This document shows positions 34,187-46,259 of a stretch of DNA of 64,000 nt, in pieces. Each line of letters starts with the position of its first letter. Positions within the stretch are counted from its first letter, which is position 1. The notes beneath the pieces were generated by a model that saw only the letters and a program-made list of their open reading frames with translations, was not told the DNA's origin and did not search any database. A program made the translations under genes and the position numbers. The DNA is from Avena insularis (lineage: Eukaryota; Streptophyta; Magnoliopsida; Poales; Poaceae), in NCBI GenBank assembly GCA_023614405.1, contig CM042688.1, positions 72,216,253-72,280,252 on the forward strand, written 5' to 3'.

Positions 34187-34519
34187 TCAGAGCCTCTTAT
34201 GTGTGAACATTACAAAACACGAACATAGAAAAAATAGAAGCAGCCGTGCTGACACAATTGAGCACTTGTGGTTAGTTAACTTTTCCTCAAGTTGAATCCA
34301 AACCAAAGGGGAAGGAGGGGCCAGTTCAACCTCAACAGGAACGTTGGAAAGGTGGTGAAATCTGTTGTTTTCTCCTCCCATGGATAGGAATTGAACTTTG
34401 GCGTCTATGTTACCATCGCCATTTCCATCACAGGAGGACGCGGATGAAGGTGATGATGTAGAGTCTAGACGGTACCGAGGAGCTCTCTGTGATTCATCGA
34501 CTGTAAGGAAAAACAACAT
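34187..34519 (-). CDS. Candidate terminal exon or gene fragment, unidentified
   Basis: A minus-strand frame of 110 codons contains a plausible 3' splice site near its start. TTTTTCCTTACAG ends at 34501, so an exon could run from 34500 to the stop at 34187. The product from that point begins VDESQRAPRYRLDS, has a Ser-rich segment, then NVPVEVELAPPSPLVWIQLE and a hydrophobic tail. I do not recognise a domain. There is no upstream exon that I can join to it. Its mixed codon use and lack of repeat similarity in this window make it the best candidate for host coding sequence, but it may be chance. Confidence 0.3.
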   Translation of the reverse strand: MLFFLTVDESQRAPRYRLDSTSSPSSASSCDGNGDGNIDAKVQFLSMGGENNRFHHLSNVPVEVELAPPSPLVWIQLEEKLTNHKCSIVSARLLLFFLCSCFVMFTHKRL

Positions 34520-35102
34520 CCTTGTAAGAGGAATGTGGGGAAAGGTATATCTAGTAATCTTGAATCCACCATGACGCTTTTGATTTTTGGTGCCACATGA
34601 AAATACAAAACACGCTAGAAAACTTTATACCAACATAATCTATATGCTAAATAGAATACATGGTCAAGTATAGAAGAGCTGGATAGTATTAACACTATCT
34701 AGTATCATGTACATTTGTATTGATTCATTTAAAAATCAATAAACATGCTATTTAGTACTACTGAATGCCAGTGTTAGCACTTGAAGAATTGAGCCGGACT
34801 ATGATGCAACTGATCCCCCTCCAGCCTAGCTGTTAATCGAGGCTAGAGCGGCAGAAATAGGGACGGATGTCGACATATACATCGACATCGACGGAGGGTG
34901 GAGCGGTCCATGGCGTGGCGTACCGCTGCTGATCTCACCGGCATGGAGACCGAGGATTGGTGCTCTCCCCTCCTTCCTATTTCCCTCGTTGACATCTACC
35001 ACCGATATTGGCCGAAGGACCTCCGTCTACTCGCTTGCTAGGGGTTTCCTAGCCTACCTCCACCATTCGATGCCGCCATTAATGACTTCTAGGAATCGAT
35101 TC
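34520..35102. other. No gene recognised
   Basis: An AT-rich part is followed by a GC-richer part (34800-35100) with no frame or domain that I can support. Confidence 0.45.
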
Positions 35103-35218
35103 TTAGACTTCTTTTAGTGTGTAGGTTCGGAGAAGTTCACTCCGAATCTATACACTAAAATAAGTAGATACATTGTGTTCACAAAGGTAAAACATCTTAT
35201 AGTTTGAAACGGAGGGAG
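35103..35218. mobile_element. Stowaway-like MITE, right part only
   Basis: The right end AAACATCTTATAGTTTGAAA...CGGAGGGAG is followed by TA (35219-35220). The left terminal repeat is missing. It is similar to the element at 31332-31500. Confidence 0.65.
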
Positions 35219-35220
35219 TA

Positions 35221-35602
35221 CTACTCAGCGGAACAATAACTGTAGCCTACCTCTACCACTGGATGTAGGGAGCGGAGTACTATTGCTTCAACCCCAGCGG
35301 ATTAGATTCAATCGCCACGATGTGCCATTCAACAGCCGCAACACCACTTCCCAACTCCCTGCCGAATTAACTCTGGAGGCGGCACTGGCGTGGGAGGAGC
35401 TCCGAAGGGTGTGGCCTGCATCGCGGTAGGTCTGTCGTGGATTTTTTCCTCCTGCGTGGCTAGCGTCGCCTCGCCTCACCTGTTATTTTCTCCCGACTGG
35501 ATACGATAAGTGGTGGGCTTTGTGCGGGGACCTAGTTGGACACGAGTGGAGTTTTTTCGGGCTCAGTTCGCCAGATGCCTCCAATTTGACATCCAAAGTA
35601 GC
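35221..35602. other. No gene recognised; flank of the reverse Maximus LTR
   Basis: GC-rich sequence with a minus-strand 63-codon frame (35288-35479) that has no support. Read on the minus strand past the LTR end there is no primer site, so the LTR to the right is a solo or 3' LTR. Confidence 0.45.
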
Positions 35603-35989
35603 TGAAAGGGAAACGTATGCCGCCTAGAGGGGGGTGAATAGACGTTTCAAAATAATTTCGGTTTAGGCTCTAATAAATACGGAATAAAACTAACATTTAA
35701 TTTATCAAATCATAAAACCTAAAACCACTAGGTTCACTAAGTGCACCAACAACCTATGGTAAGCAACGCAAGCAACAAAGTGGTATCAAGATAAAATACT
35801 TCAAGCACGATGGCTATCACAATGTAAATTGCATAAGTAAATGGCTCGGTTGAGAGATCACCGATAACGTGGAGACAATGATTTTTATCCCGAAGTTCAC
35901 TTCCAAATAAGCTACATCTTCGTTGGAGAGGTGTGATGGCGCAATGTACTTCGAACGCCACAAATGGCTCACCTTGAGGTGTGGTGGCT
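35603..35989 (-). repeat. Maximus-type LTR, 3' terminal segment
   Basis: TGAAAGGGAAACG at 35603 is the inverted LTR end. The left flank GTAGC (35598-35602) would be the target duplication, but its partner is outside the window. Confidence 0.8.
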
Positions 35990-37012
35990 TGATACATTGC
36001 AAATGTATCCATAGTTTTTGATTTTCCATGCCTGGTTTTATCTACTTTATTATGTTTTGTCCACACTTTGCAGTACTTTTCGTATAATTTCTTGGACTAA
36101 CCTATTAACAAGAGCCACAGTGCCAGCTGGCTGTTTTCTGCTGTTTTTGGTTCCAGGAAGTCAGAAAATGAATATCCTCGGAATTGGACGGGACAAAAGC
36201 CAAAGTTATTATTTTACCGAGGGACACTTGGAGCCAGAATACGAGACGGAGAAGGGACAGAGGGCGGCCAGGCCTAGCCCGCACCAGGGGTGGTGTGGCC
36301 AGCCTAGGCACCCCCTCGGACTCTCCTTCCGCCTATATATTGCCTCTAATACGGAAACCCTAAGTACCCGATCAAAATTCCACGAAAGAGTCTGTAGCCG
36401 CCGTCATCTCCATCCCTAGATCGGGAGGGATCTGAAGCTCTTCCCGGCACCCTGCCGGAGAGGGGAATTCACCCTGGAGGCCTTCTTCATCATCATGCAA
36501 GCCTCCGGTGTGATGCGTGAGTAGTTCATCTCTGGACTACGGGTCCATGTAGTAGCTAGATGGCTGGTTCTCCTCCTTTGTGCTATCATGTTTAGATCTT
36601 GTGAGCTCCGTTCATGATCAAGATCATCTATTTGTAATTCTGCATGTTGTGTTTGCGGGGATCCGATGGATATTGAGATGCTATTTCAGATTGATTATTG
36701 ATTCTATCATGTCTTTGTTGTTTGTGATCTTGCATGCTTTCCGTTGTTAGTAGCTATCTTGGCCAAGTAGATGCTAGCAACTCCAAGAGTTACTATTTAT
36801 GCTCGATAGTGGGTTCATGCCTCTGGTAATCTGGGGAAGTGATAGAAATCTCTAAGGTACTAGATGTGCTGTTGCTACTAGGGAGAAAACAACAATCCTT
36901 TGTTCATAGAACAATCACATTGTTTACTTTACACGCAATTCGTAAAGCAATAATCTGTTGCTTGCAACTTAATACTAGAGGGGGTTCAGATGATAACCTG
37001 AAGGTGGATTAT
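35990..37012 (+). repeat. LTR 3a of Gypsy-3, left segment
   Basis: Collinear with other Gypsy LTRs from their first base up to GGTGGATTAT, where Copia-1 entered. A TATA box (TATATAT) is at 36334-36340. Confidence 0.88.
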
Positions 37013-38657
37013 TGAAGGAAATATGCCCTGAGAGGCAATAATAAAGTTGTTATTATATATTCCTTGTATATGATAGATGTTTATTTTACATGCTATAATT
37101 GTATTGATAGGAAGCATCAATACATGTGTGTTTAATAAACAAAAAGGGTTCCTAGTCATGCCTCTCTTATAGACTAGCTTGTTGATTAACAGGATGATCA
37201 AGGTTTCCTGATCATGGACATTGGATGTTGTTAATAACAAGGTCACACCATTGGTGGAATGATGTGATGAACATTCATCCGAAGTATAGCATTACGATCA
37301 AGTCATTGTGTTTATATTGGTATAACATCATACGAAGTAATCTTTATCCTTAGACCATGAGATCATGTTAATTGCTAACACCGGAAGAGTATCTTGATAA
37401 CATCAAACGTCACACCGTAACAGGGTGACTATAAAGATGGGTTCAGTGCTACGAAGGTGTTATGTTGAGGCTCATGGATCAAGAGTGGAATTTCTCAATC
37501 CAGATGATGGATAGATATACTCTGGGCCCTCTCGGTGATATCACATTAGGATAGCTTGCAAGCAAGTGATGTGATCACTAGAATGTTATATCACGGGAAC
37601 GAGAAAAGAGTGCATGTCGTGCGAGATCAAACTAGGTATGGAGATACCGATGATCGAATCTCGGACATGTAATATATCGAGAGACAAAGGGATTTAGTTA
37701 CAAGCGTTAAAGGTTCTCACGATCACAGGAGTCATCGTTGAATGTGTAGGAGTCAGTACGGATCTCCAGGTCCCGCTGCTGATTATTGATCGGAGAAGGG
37801 TCTCGATCATGTCGGCATTATTCGCGAACCGTAGGGTGGCACACTTAAGAGTTACCGGACACCATTTTGGAGCACATATGTTTCAGACGAAAGAATTGCA
37901 AAGCACAGGAATTGTTTTAATAAAAACCGGAAATTGTTTCGGGTGAAATTGCAGAAGGTGGTTCTGCATGTGATATTGAAATATTGCAAGGGGCTATATG
38001 TGAATGTTTGTTAATTAAAGTAATTAACAAAATTCTGAATAAATTTAATAAAAGGGTTTTATTAAATGAGAGAGCATTAAATTTGGAGAAACTTAATGCA
38101 TTTAAAGTGGAGACTTTAAAAGGGAATGTGAAGAGGCATTTTAATGTGGAGGAGTTACCACCACATGAATGGGGAGGTGAGGTCACCCCCATGCACCCAT
38201 GGAGAGGGGGCACCCCCTCCTCCTATAAAAGGCCACCCATTCCCTCTTTCATCCACACACCTCCTTGTGAAGGATCTCTCTCCCCCTCTAGAATTATTCC
38301 CCCATGGTCTCGGATTAGCGAGATACATGTTCCCGGTGGCATTTAAATGCGGAAGGAGTTGCTGCTTCCGCTGGATCGCTGGAGCGAGGAGGTGGAGGTT
38401 GTCCGGTGGCTTGAACGTGTGTGTGAGTGCGGAGGCGCTGCTGAATTGCGGCGCTCGGACTTTCTCACGATCTTGAGATCGGCAAGTGTACGACTACATC
38501 AACCACGAGTTCCTACTCGTTAACAAAGCTCGTTGTCTACGAGGGTAAGTTCTCTATGGATGTATGTCCACCCGTTTGCTTTGTACCTAGTAGATAGATC
38601 TTAGCGTGTAGTTCACACCGTAGGATTTTTTTTGTTTTCTATGCTGCGGACCCAACA
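37013..38657 (+). repeat. 5' LTR of Copia-1
   Basis: TGAAGGAAATATGCCC to GGACCCAACA, 1645 bp. The same family as the solo LTR at 1475-3116. Confidence 0.92.
38224..38230 (+). promoter_or_regulatory. TATA box of the Copia-1 5' LTR
   Basis: CTCCTATAAAAGGCCACCC is a good TATA context. The equivalent in the 3' LTR is at 53449-53455. Confidence 0.55.
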
Positions 38658-38658
38658 G

Positions 38659-38671
38659 TGATATCAGAGCC
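38659..38671 (+). other. Primer binding site of Copia-1
   Basis: TGATATCAGAGCC differs by one base from TGGTATCAGAGCC and lies one base after the LTR. Confidence 0.8.
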
Positions 38672-39718
38672 TGATCTATGCGTAGGTGCTTTGCACGGGT
38701 AGTACACATATGGTTGATATGTGGGCGATGATGATCATGTTATTGCATCTTCTATGTACTTTGGATATTGGTGGCATAGTGGGATGAAGCGTCCCGGACC
38801 AACCTTACATGTCATCGTACATGAGACCGGTTCCACGACTGACATGCAACTTGTTTTGCATAAGTGGCTGGCGGGTGTCTGTCTCTCCTACTATAGTCAA
38901 TATCTGATTTACAACAAGTTGCTAATAACTTGGTTATCCTCGTTGTGGTTCATGTTCGTAGGTTAGACAGGTTCTATCTCCGAAAGCCCTAAGCCACGTA
39001 AAACTTGCAATTGATAAATTAGAGGCGTCTAGTTTAGATCGTTGCTGGGCTAGTGTTTTGATATGGTATTGTTGTAAGTAGATGTATGATAGATACTCTT
39101 ACAACTCACTTAACGTGTAAGTTCCATAGACCTTGGCCTTACACACAAAGGAATGATAGAGATCATACCACGATGCAAATGATAGAGATCAAATGCATGG
39201 ACCATATCATCTCACTTCACACATTAGATGTTAGCATCTTATACTGCTAGTTTGGCGCGTTTGATAGCATTATAAGATGATCCCTCATTTAGATATCAAG
39301 ATAAAATGTGTTCTTCCTTAAGTATGCACCGTTTTGTGGATCGTGTTTTGAGGCATCACGTGATGATCGGGTGTTTTCAACTCTATGCTTTCATACAACG
39401 GGTGTAAGACAGTTTTACACACACAAATACTAAGGTTCTTACTTGACGAGCCTAGCATGTACAGACATGGCCTCGGAACACGGACCGAAAGGTTAAGCAT
39501 GAGTCATATAGTTGATATGATGCCCATATAGATGCTCACCTTTGAAACTACACCGACTCACGTGACGATCGGACTTGGTGTAGTGGATTTGGTTCATGTA
39601 ATCACCAAAAGGACACGAGGGATGTCGTTTTTGAGTGGGAGTTCATTAGTAATTTGGATTAGTTGAACTCAATCTATCATAAAATTAGTCTAAATATACT
39701 TTACAAATTCTGTTGTAG
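38672..39718 (+). other. Untranslated leader of Copia-1
   Basis: About 1.05 kb separates the primer site from the gag start. No gene is visible. Its length and sequence are similar to the Copia-2 leader. Confidence 0.7.
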
Positions 39719-40570
39719 ATGGCACCACACGCTTTTAATTTCAATGTGTTCATGGAGAAAGAGAAACTTGCTGCGAATGGTAGCAACTTCACCAATCGGC
39801 TATGAATTTGAGTATTCTCCTCATCTGCTGCACAAAAGCAATATGTGCTAGATGCCGCTAGGCCCCACCAGCTCGATGCCTGACGAGGAAAAGAACGTCT
39901 ATATAACTCATCAGGAGGACCACAACTTAGTTCATTGCGGCATATTGTATGGGCTAGAGCCAGAACTTCGAAAGCGTTTCGAAAATGGCAATGCCTTTGA
40001 TACCATGGGAGAATTGAAAATGATTTTCGATAACCATGCCAGAGAGTTATAATGCTGAGAAAAGTTCTTTAGCTGCATGATGGAGAAAACAACTCCGTTA
40101 GTGAGCACGTACTCAAAATGTGCAGATGCGCCGATAAGCTTGTGTCCTTGGGAATAACGATTCCCATTGACTTAGGCATACATCATGTTCTCAAATCTCT
40201 GCCACCTAGCTACAAGAGCTTCGTGATGAACTATAATATGCAGGGCATGAAGAAGTCTCTTCGAGCTTCATCAATGCTTAAGACTGCAGAAGTGGAGATT
40301 AGGAAAGAACATCAAGTGTTGATGATCAATAGGACCACCGGTTTCAAGAAGGACAAGAAAGGCAAGCACAAGGGAAAGAAGGGTGGCAAGTCTGTTGACA
40401 CGCCTGAAAAGAAACGCCGAGCTGGCCCTAAGTCTGACACCGAGTGCTACTATTGCAAGGGGTCGCCATTGGGCCTTAGCGCCCCAAGTATTTGGCGGAC
40501 AAGAAGTCCGGCAAGGCAAACAAAGGTATATGTGATATACATGTTATTGATGTGTACTTGACTAGTACTC
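39719..40570 (+). pseudogene. gag: Gag of Copia-1, broken
   Basis: The ATG at 39719 opens MAPHAFNFNVFMEKEKL, a clear BARE-like gag start, but it stops after about 28 codons, where ~50 bp of the usual sequence are lost. Later parts are in other frames: 39852-40052 and 40118-40561 (ENNSVSEHV, PPSYKSFVMNYNMQG). The zinc knuckle begins CYYCKG but its His and last Cys are out of frame. The gag would form particles, so this copy cannot do so itself. Confidence 0.8.
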
Positions 40571-43500
40571 ATGAGCTGGGTATTTGATACCGGATCAGTT
40601 GCTAATATATGTAACTCGGTTCAGGGGCTGCAGAACAAGCGACAACTAGCAAGGGATGAGGTCACGATGCGGGTCGGCAATGGATCAAGAGTTGATGTGA
40701 TCGCCATCGGAACGCCGCCTCTCCATATGCTATCGGGATTAGTTATAAACCTAAATAATTGTTATTTGGTGCCTGCACTGAGCATGAACATTGTATCCGG
40801 ATCGTGTTTGATGCAAAGTGGTTATTCATTTAAGTCTGAAAACAATGGTTATTCGATTTATATGAATAATATCTTTTATGGTCATGCACCTATGTTGAAT
40901 GGTTTATTTATGTTGGATCTCGATAGCAGTATTATGCATATTCATAATGTTGATGCTAAAAGGATTAAACTTGATAATGATATATCTACATATATGTGGC
41001 ACTGCCGTCTAGGTCATATTGGCGTTAAACGCATGAAGAAACTCCATTCTGATGGAATTTTGGAATCACTTGATTTTGAATCATTTGATACATGTGAGCC
41101 ATGCCTTATGGGCAAGATGACTAGAACGCTGTTTTCCGGTTCAATGGAACGGGCGACAGATCTATTGGAAATCATACATACTGATGTGTGTGGACCAATG
41201 AGTGTGTTGGCGCGAGGTGGATATCGTTATTTTGTTACTTTCATGGATGCTTTGAGTAGATATGGGTATATCTATTTGATGAAACACAAGTCTAAAACTT
41301 TTGAAAAGTTCAAGGAATTTCAGAATGAAGTGGAAAATCATCGTAACAGAAAGATCAAATTTCTGCGGTCCGACCGTGGAGGAGAGTATCTTAGTTACGA
41401 GTTTAGCACACATATGAAAGACTGTGGAATAGTTTCACAACTCACGCCTGCCGGAACACCACAACATAATGGTGTGTCGGAGCGTCGTAATCGTACTTTA
41501 TTGGATATGGTTCGATCTATGATGTCTCTGACTGACTTACCTCTGTCATTTTGGGGTTATGCACTGGAAACAGCTGCATTCACTTTAAATCGGGCACCAT
41601 CTAAATCTGTTGAAAAGACACCGTATGAATTATGGTTTGGAAACAAACCTAAGTTGTCATTTCTTAAGGTTTGGGGATGCGATGTTTATGTGAAGAAACT
41701 TCAACCGGATAAACTCGAACCCAAAGCGGAAAAATGCGTCTTCATAGGATACCCTAAGGAAACAATTGGGTATACCTTCTATCATAGATCCGAGGGCAAG
41801 GTTTTTGTTGCCAAGAATGGATCCTTTCTTGAGAAGGAGTTTCTCGCGAAAGGTGTGAGTAGTCGGAAGGTAGAACTCGAAGAGGTTATTGAACCTTCTC
41901 TTCATGGAATGGCGAGTGGCGCAGCATCGGAAGTTGTTTCGGAGTTGACTTCACCTGATGAAGAGAGAGCTAATGATAATGATCATGAAACTCCGAAAGA
42001 GGACACTACCGAACCTCGCAGGTCAAGCAGGACACGTGCAGCTCCTGAACTGTACGGCAATCCTGTTGTGAATTTCATGGTTGATGAAATGGATGACCCT
42101 ACGACGTATGAAGAAGCGATGATGATCCCGGATTCCAACAAATGGCTAGAAGCCATGAAATCCGAGATGGAATCCATGTACAAGAACCAAGTTTGGAACT
42201 TGGTGGACTTACCTCACGACCGAAAGGCCGTTGAGAATAAATGGATTTTCAAAAGAAAAACTGATGCTGATGGTAATGTGACCATCTATAAGGCTCGACT
42301 TGTCACAAAGGGGTTTCGACAAATTCAAGGAGTTGACTACGATGAGACATTCTCTCCCGTAGCGATGCTTAAGTCGGTTAGGTTTATGTTAGAAATTGCT
42401 GCATATTTCGATTATGAAATATGGCAGATGGATGTCAAAACTGCGTTCCTCAGTGGTAAGATTGAAGAAGAGTTGTATATGATACAACCTAAGGGTTTTG
42501 TCGATCCTAAGGATGCTAATAAGGTGTGCAAACTTCAGCGATCCATCTATGGACTGAAGCAAGCATCACGAAGTTGGAATCTCCACTTTGATGAGGTGAT
42601 CAAAGAGTTTGGATTGTCCAAACTTATGGAGAGGCTTGTATTTTACAAGAAAGTGAGTGGGAGAAATGTGGCATTTCTGATATTATATGTGGATGACATA
42701 TTATTGATTGGAAATGATTTAGATCTTTTAAACAGTGTTAAAAGTTATCTAAACAACAAATTTTCGATGAAAGACCTTGGTGAAGCTTCATATATATTAG
42801 GCATTAAAATCTATAGAGATAGATCAAGACGCCTAATTGGGCTATCGCAGAGTACATACCTTGATAAGATATTAAAGAAGTTTAATATGGACGGAAGTAA
42901 GAAGGGGTTCTTACCTATGTTGCAAGGCAAGACATTGAGTAAGACTCAAAGTCCGGCTACGGCGGAAGAAAGAGAGATAATGGATAAGATCCCCTATGCC
43001 TTAGGCATAGGCTCTATAATGTATGCCATGCTATGTACAAGACCGGATGTGGCACATGCTATTAGTTTGACTAGTAGGTACCAATCTGATCCAGGTTTGG
43101 AACACTGGATAGCGGTCAAGAATATCCTTAAGTACTTGAGAAGAACTAAGGATATGTTTCTTATATACAGAGGTGAAGAAGAGCTTGTCGCTAAGTGTTA
43201 TGTCGATGCTAGCTTTGACACTGATCCAGATGACTCTAAGTCTCAATCCAGATACGTATTTCTCTTGAGCGGAGCAGCAGTTAGTTGGAGGAGCTCCAAA
43301 CAACCTGTGGTGGCTAGATCAACAACGGAGGCGGAATATGTTGCTGCTTCAGAAGCGGCGCAAGAAGCAGTTTGGATGAAAGAGTTCATTACGGAACTGG
43401 GTGTGGTTCCCAGTGTGTTGGACCCGATGGTGATCTATTGTGATAACAATGGAGCCATACCCAACGCAAAGGAACCAAGGTCTCACAAGAATTCCAAGCA

Positions 43501-43669
43501 TATTAAGAGCCGGTTTCACTCCATCCGCGAGCATGTCAAGGATGGAGATATAAAGATTTGTAAAGTGCACACGGACCTGAATGTAGCAGATCCGTTGACT
43601 AAAGTACTCCCTAGGGCAAAACATGATCAACACCAGAACTCCATGGGTGTTAGATTTATCACTATGTGA
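40571..43669 (+). CDS. pol: Pol polyprotein of Copia-1 (protease, integrase, RT, RNase H)
   Basis: This 1032-codon frame is the only long retrotransposon frame in the window. The protease motif DTGS is at residues 6-9. The N-terminal part of protease lies upstream in another frame, so the ATG at 40571 reflects a frameshift, not a natural start. The integrase zinc motif (CRLGH ... CEPC) is near residues 140-180. The catalytic D205, D268 and E304 have the expected D-62-D-35-E spacing. Reverse transcriptase covers about 560-800 with YVDD at 706-709. RNase H shows D879, E922 and D958. The frame ends 21 bases before the PPT, as in BARE-type elements. Enzymes would copy RNA and insert DNA in particles. 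With gag broken, it could act only in trans, if at all. Confidence 0.9.
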   Translation: MSWVFDTGSVANICNSVQGLQNKRQLARDEVTMRVGNGSRVDVIAIGTPPLHMLSGLVINLNNCYLVPALSMNIVSGSCLMQSGYSFKSENNGYSIYMNNIFYGHAPMLNGLFMLDLDSSIMHIHNVDAKRIKLDNDISTYMWHCRLGHIGVKRMKKLHSDGILESLDFESFDTCEPCLMGKMTRTLFSGSMERATDLLEIIHTDVCGPMSVLARGGYRYFVTFMDALSRYGYIYLMKHKSKTFEKFKEFQNEVENHRNRKIKFLRSDRGGEYLSYEFSTHMKDCGIVSQLTPAGTPQHNGVSERRNRTLLDMVRSMMSLTDLPLSFWGYALETAAFTLNRAPSKSVEKTPYELWFGNKPKLSFLKVWGCDVYVKKLQPDKLEPKAEKCVFIGYPKETIGYTFYHRSEGKVFVAKNGSFLEKEFLAKGVSSRKVELEEVIEPSLHGMASGAASEVVSELTSPDEERANDNDHETPKEDTTEPRRSSRTRAAPELYGNPVVNFMVDEMDDPTTYEEAMMIPDSNKWLEAMKSEMESMYKNQVWNLVDLPHDRKAVENKWIFKRKTDADGNVTIYKARLVTKGFRQIQGVDYDETFSPVAMLKSVRFMLEIAAYFDYEIWQMDVKTAFLSGKIEEELYMIQPKGFVDPKDANKVCKLQRSIYGLKQASRSWNLHFDEVIKEFGLSKLMERLVFYKKVSGRNVAFLILYVDDILLIGNDLDLLNSVKSYLNNKFSMKDLGEASYILGIKIYRDRSRRLIGLSQSTYLDKILKKFNMDGSKKGFLPMLQGKTLSKTQSPATAEEREIMDKIPYALGIGSIMYAMLCTRPDVAHAISLTSRYQSDPGLEHWIAVKNILKYLRRTKDMFLIYRGEEELVAKCYVDASFDTDPDDSKSQSRYVFLLSGAAVSWRSSKQPVVARSTTEAEYVAASEAAQEAVWMKEFITELGVVPSVLDPMVIYCDNNGAIPNAKEPRSHKNSKHIKSRFHSIREHVKDGDIKICKVHTDLNVADPLTKVLPRAKHDQHQNSMGVRFITM

Positions 43670-43690
43670 ACTAGATTATTGTCTCTAGTG

Positions 43691-43702
43691 CAAGTGGGAG
43701 AC
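43691..43702 (+). other. Polypurine tract of Copia-1
   Basis: CAAGTGGGAGAC precedes the 3' LTR and is the same as in Copia-2. Confidence 0.75.
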
Positions 43703-44572
43703 TAAAGGAAATATGCCCTGAGAGGCAATAATAAAGTTGTTACTATATATTCCTTGTATATGATAGATGTTTATTTTACATGCTATAATTGTATTGATAG
43801 GAAACATCAATACATGTGTGTTTAATAAACAAAAAGGGTTCCTAGTCATGCCTATCTTATAGACTAGCTTGTTGATTAACAGGATGATCAAGGTTTCCTG
43901 ATCATGGACATTGGATGTTGTTAATAACAAGGTCACACCATTGGTGGAATGATGTGATGAACATTCATCCGAAGTATAGCATTATGATCAAGTCATTGTG
44001 TTTATATTGGTATAACATCATACGAAGTAATCTTTATCCTTAGGCCATGAGATCATGTTAATTGCTAACACCAGAAGAGTATCTTGATAACATCAAACGT
44101 CACACCGTAACAGGGTGACTATAAAGATGGGTTCAGTGCTATGAAGGTGTTATGTTGAGGGTCATGGATCAAGAGTGGAATTTGTCAATCCAGATGACGG
44201 ATAGATATACTCTGGGCCCTCTCGGTGATATCACATTAGGATAGCTTGCAAGCAAGTGATGTGATCACTAGAATGTTATATCACGGGAACGAGAAAAGAG
44301 TGCATGTCGGTAACGAGATCAAACTAGGTATGGAGATACCGATGATCGAATCTCGGACATGTAATATATCGAGAGACAAAGGGATTTAGTTACAAGCGTT
44401 AAAGGTTCTCACGATCACAGGAGTCATCGTTGAATGTGTAGGAGTCAGTACAGATCTCCAGGTCCCGCTGCTGATTATTGATCGGAGAAGGGTCTCGATC
44501 ATGTCTGCATTATTCGCGAACCATAGGGTGGCACACTTAAGAGTTACCGGACACCATTTTGGAGCACATATG
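43703..44572 (+). repeat. 3' LTR of Copia-1, left segment
   Basis: The first dinucleotide is TA instead of TG. It runs to GCACATATG, where Copia-2 entered. Confidence 0.9.
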
Positions 44573-46259
44573 TGTTGGAATTATGCCCTAGAGGCAATAA
44601 TAAAGATGTTATTATTATAATTCTTGTTCATGATAAAGTTTATATTCCATGCTAGAATTGTATTAAGCGGAAACATTAATACTTGTGTGGTTTGTGAACA
44701 ACACCGTGTCCCTAGTACGCCTCTATGGACTAGCTCATTGATCAATGATGGTTAAGGTTTCCTAACCATAGACATGAGTTGTCAATTGATAATGAGATCA
44801 TATCATTGGGAGAATGATATGGTGGACAGACCCAAACTAAGCGAAGCAATTAGATCGTGTCATTGTGTTCATCTTTGCGAAGCTTTTCTTATGTCGAATA
44901 TTGTATTCCTTAGACCATGAGATAATACAACTCCCTGGTATCGGAAGAAAGATTTGAGGTCATCAAACGTCATCCTATGAGAGGGTGATCATAAAGGTGT
45001 CTCTCAGGTGATCGGAAAGTATCTGTTGGGTCGTATGTATCGAGATGGATTTTGTCCCTCCCAAGTCGGAGAGATATACTTCGGGCCCACTCGGTAATCA
45101 ATATCAACACCGCTTGCAAGCATGTGGTTAAGGAGTTAATCACAAAGTGATATCGGATTACGGAACGAGTAAAGTACTTGCTGTGAACGAGATTGAACTA
45201 GGTATGACGGTACCGATGATCGAATCTCGGGCAAGTAAAATATCGCGAGACGAAGGGAATATATATATGGGATTGATTGAATCCTGGCATCGTGGTTCAT
45301 ACGATATGATCATCGATGAATGTGTGGGAGTCAATATGGGTGCCCAGACCCCGCTGTTGATTATTGATAGAAGATCATGTCTGCATATTCTCGAACCCTT
45401 GGTCACACACTTAACGTGTCTTGGCGCTAGGATAGATTGGATACTTGGTTTATGAATTTTGTTGAGTCTCGTATGGGATCCGGGACATCACGAGAGGTTC
45501 GAATGGTCGAGAATAAGATTCATATAAGGCGGTGCAGTTTTTGGAGTTCGGAATTGTTAGGATTAATCGGTATTGTACGGAAGCTTCTAGAACCTTCCGG
45601 AAGGGGCCAACGTGGTCCCACCTTAGGGAGGGCATGGGCCTATGAGGGAGTGTCCTGGCGCATTGGGCCAGGGGCACAAACCTATAGGCCCCAAATGATC
45701 CTAGATAAGTTTAAACTCGTTTAAACTAGAGATAGGATTTCTAGATAAGGGAGAGTTTAAATTGTTTAAACTAGAGATAGGCTTGGAGGATGGGCAAGGG
45801 CTGGCGCACCCCCTCTATATATAGAGGCTGGTGCGCCTCCCAACTTACCAACACCTCCTCCAAACCCTAGTAGCCCTGCGCCTCCTCTCTTCCTCCGACT
45901 ATTTGTGGCGAAGCCTGCTTGTAGAAATTATCCACCATATACACCACGTCATGTTGTAGATCCAATCCATCTCTCCACCATACTTGCTGGTCCGAGGAAG
46001 GAGGAGACATCGAGGTGCTGCGTGTGCATCTCACGGAGGCACCGCCACTTGTGGTGCTAGATCGGATCGGATCGCGAGGAGGAGAAGCGAGTACGACTAC
46101 ATCACCCACGCTCCGATTTAACGCTGGCCAGCTTGAATCTTCAAGGGTATGAAGATCTAATCCAATCTCTCTTGTTGTTTGCATCTCCTAGATTAGATCT
46201 TGGCTTTCCCTCTGTTCGCTCAGAGAAAATTTTGATTTACTATGCCGCGAAACCCTTCA
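44573..46259 (+). repeat. 5' LTR of Copia-2
   Basis: 1687 bp. Compared with the 3' LTR it lacks several short C/G stretches, for example near 45500-45700. A minus-strand 105-codon frame at its end has no support. Confidence 0.9.
45816..45823 (+). promoter_or_regulatory. TATA box of the Copia-2 5' LTR
   Basis: CCCTCTATATATAGAGG is the standard context for this family. The partner in the 3' LTR is at 52636-52643. Confidence 0.6.
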
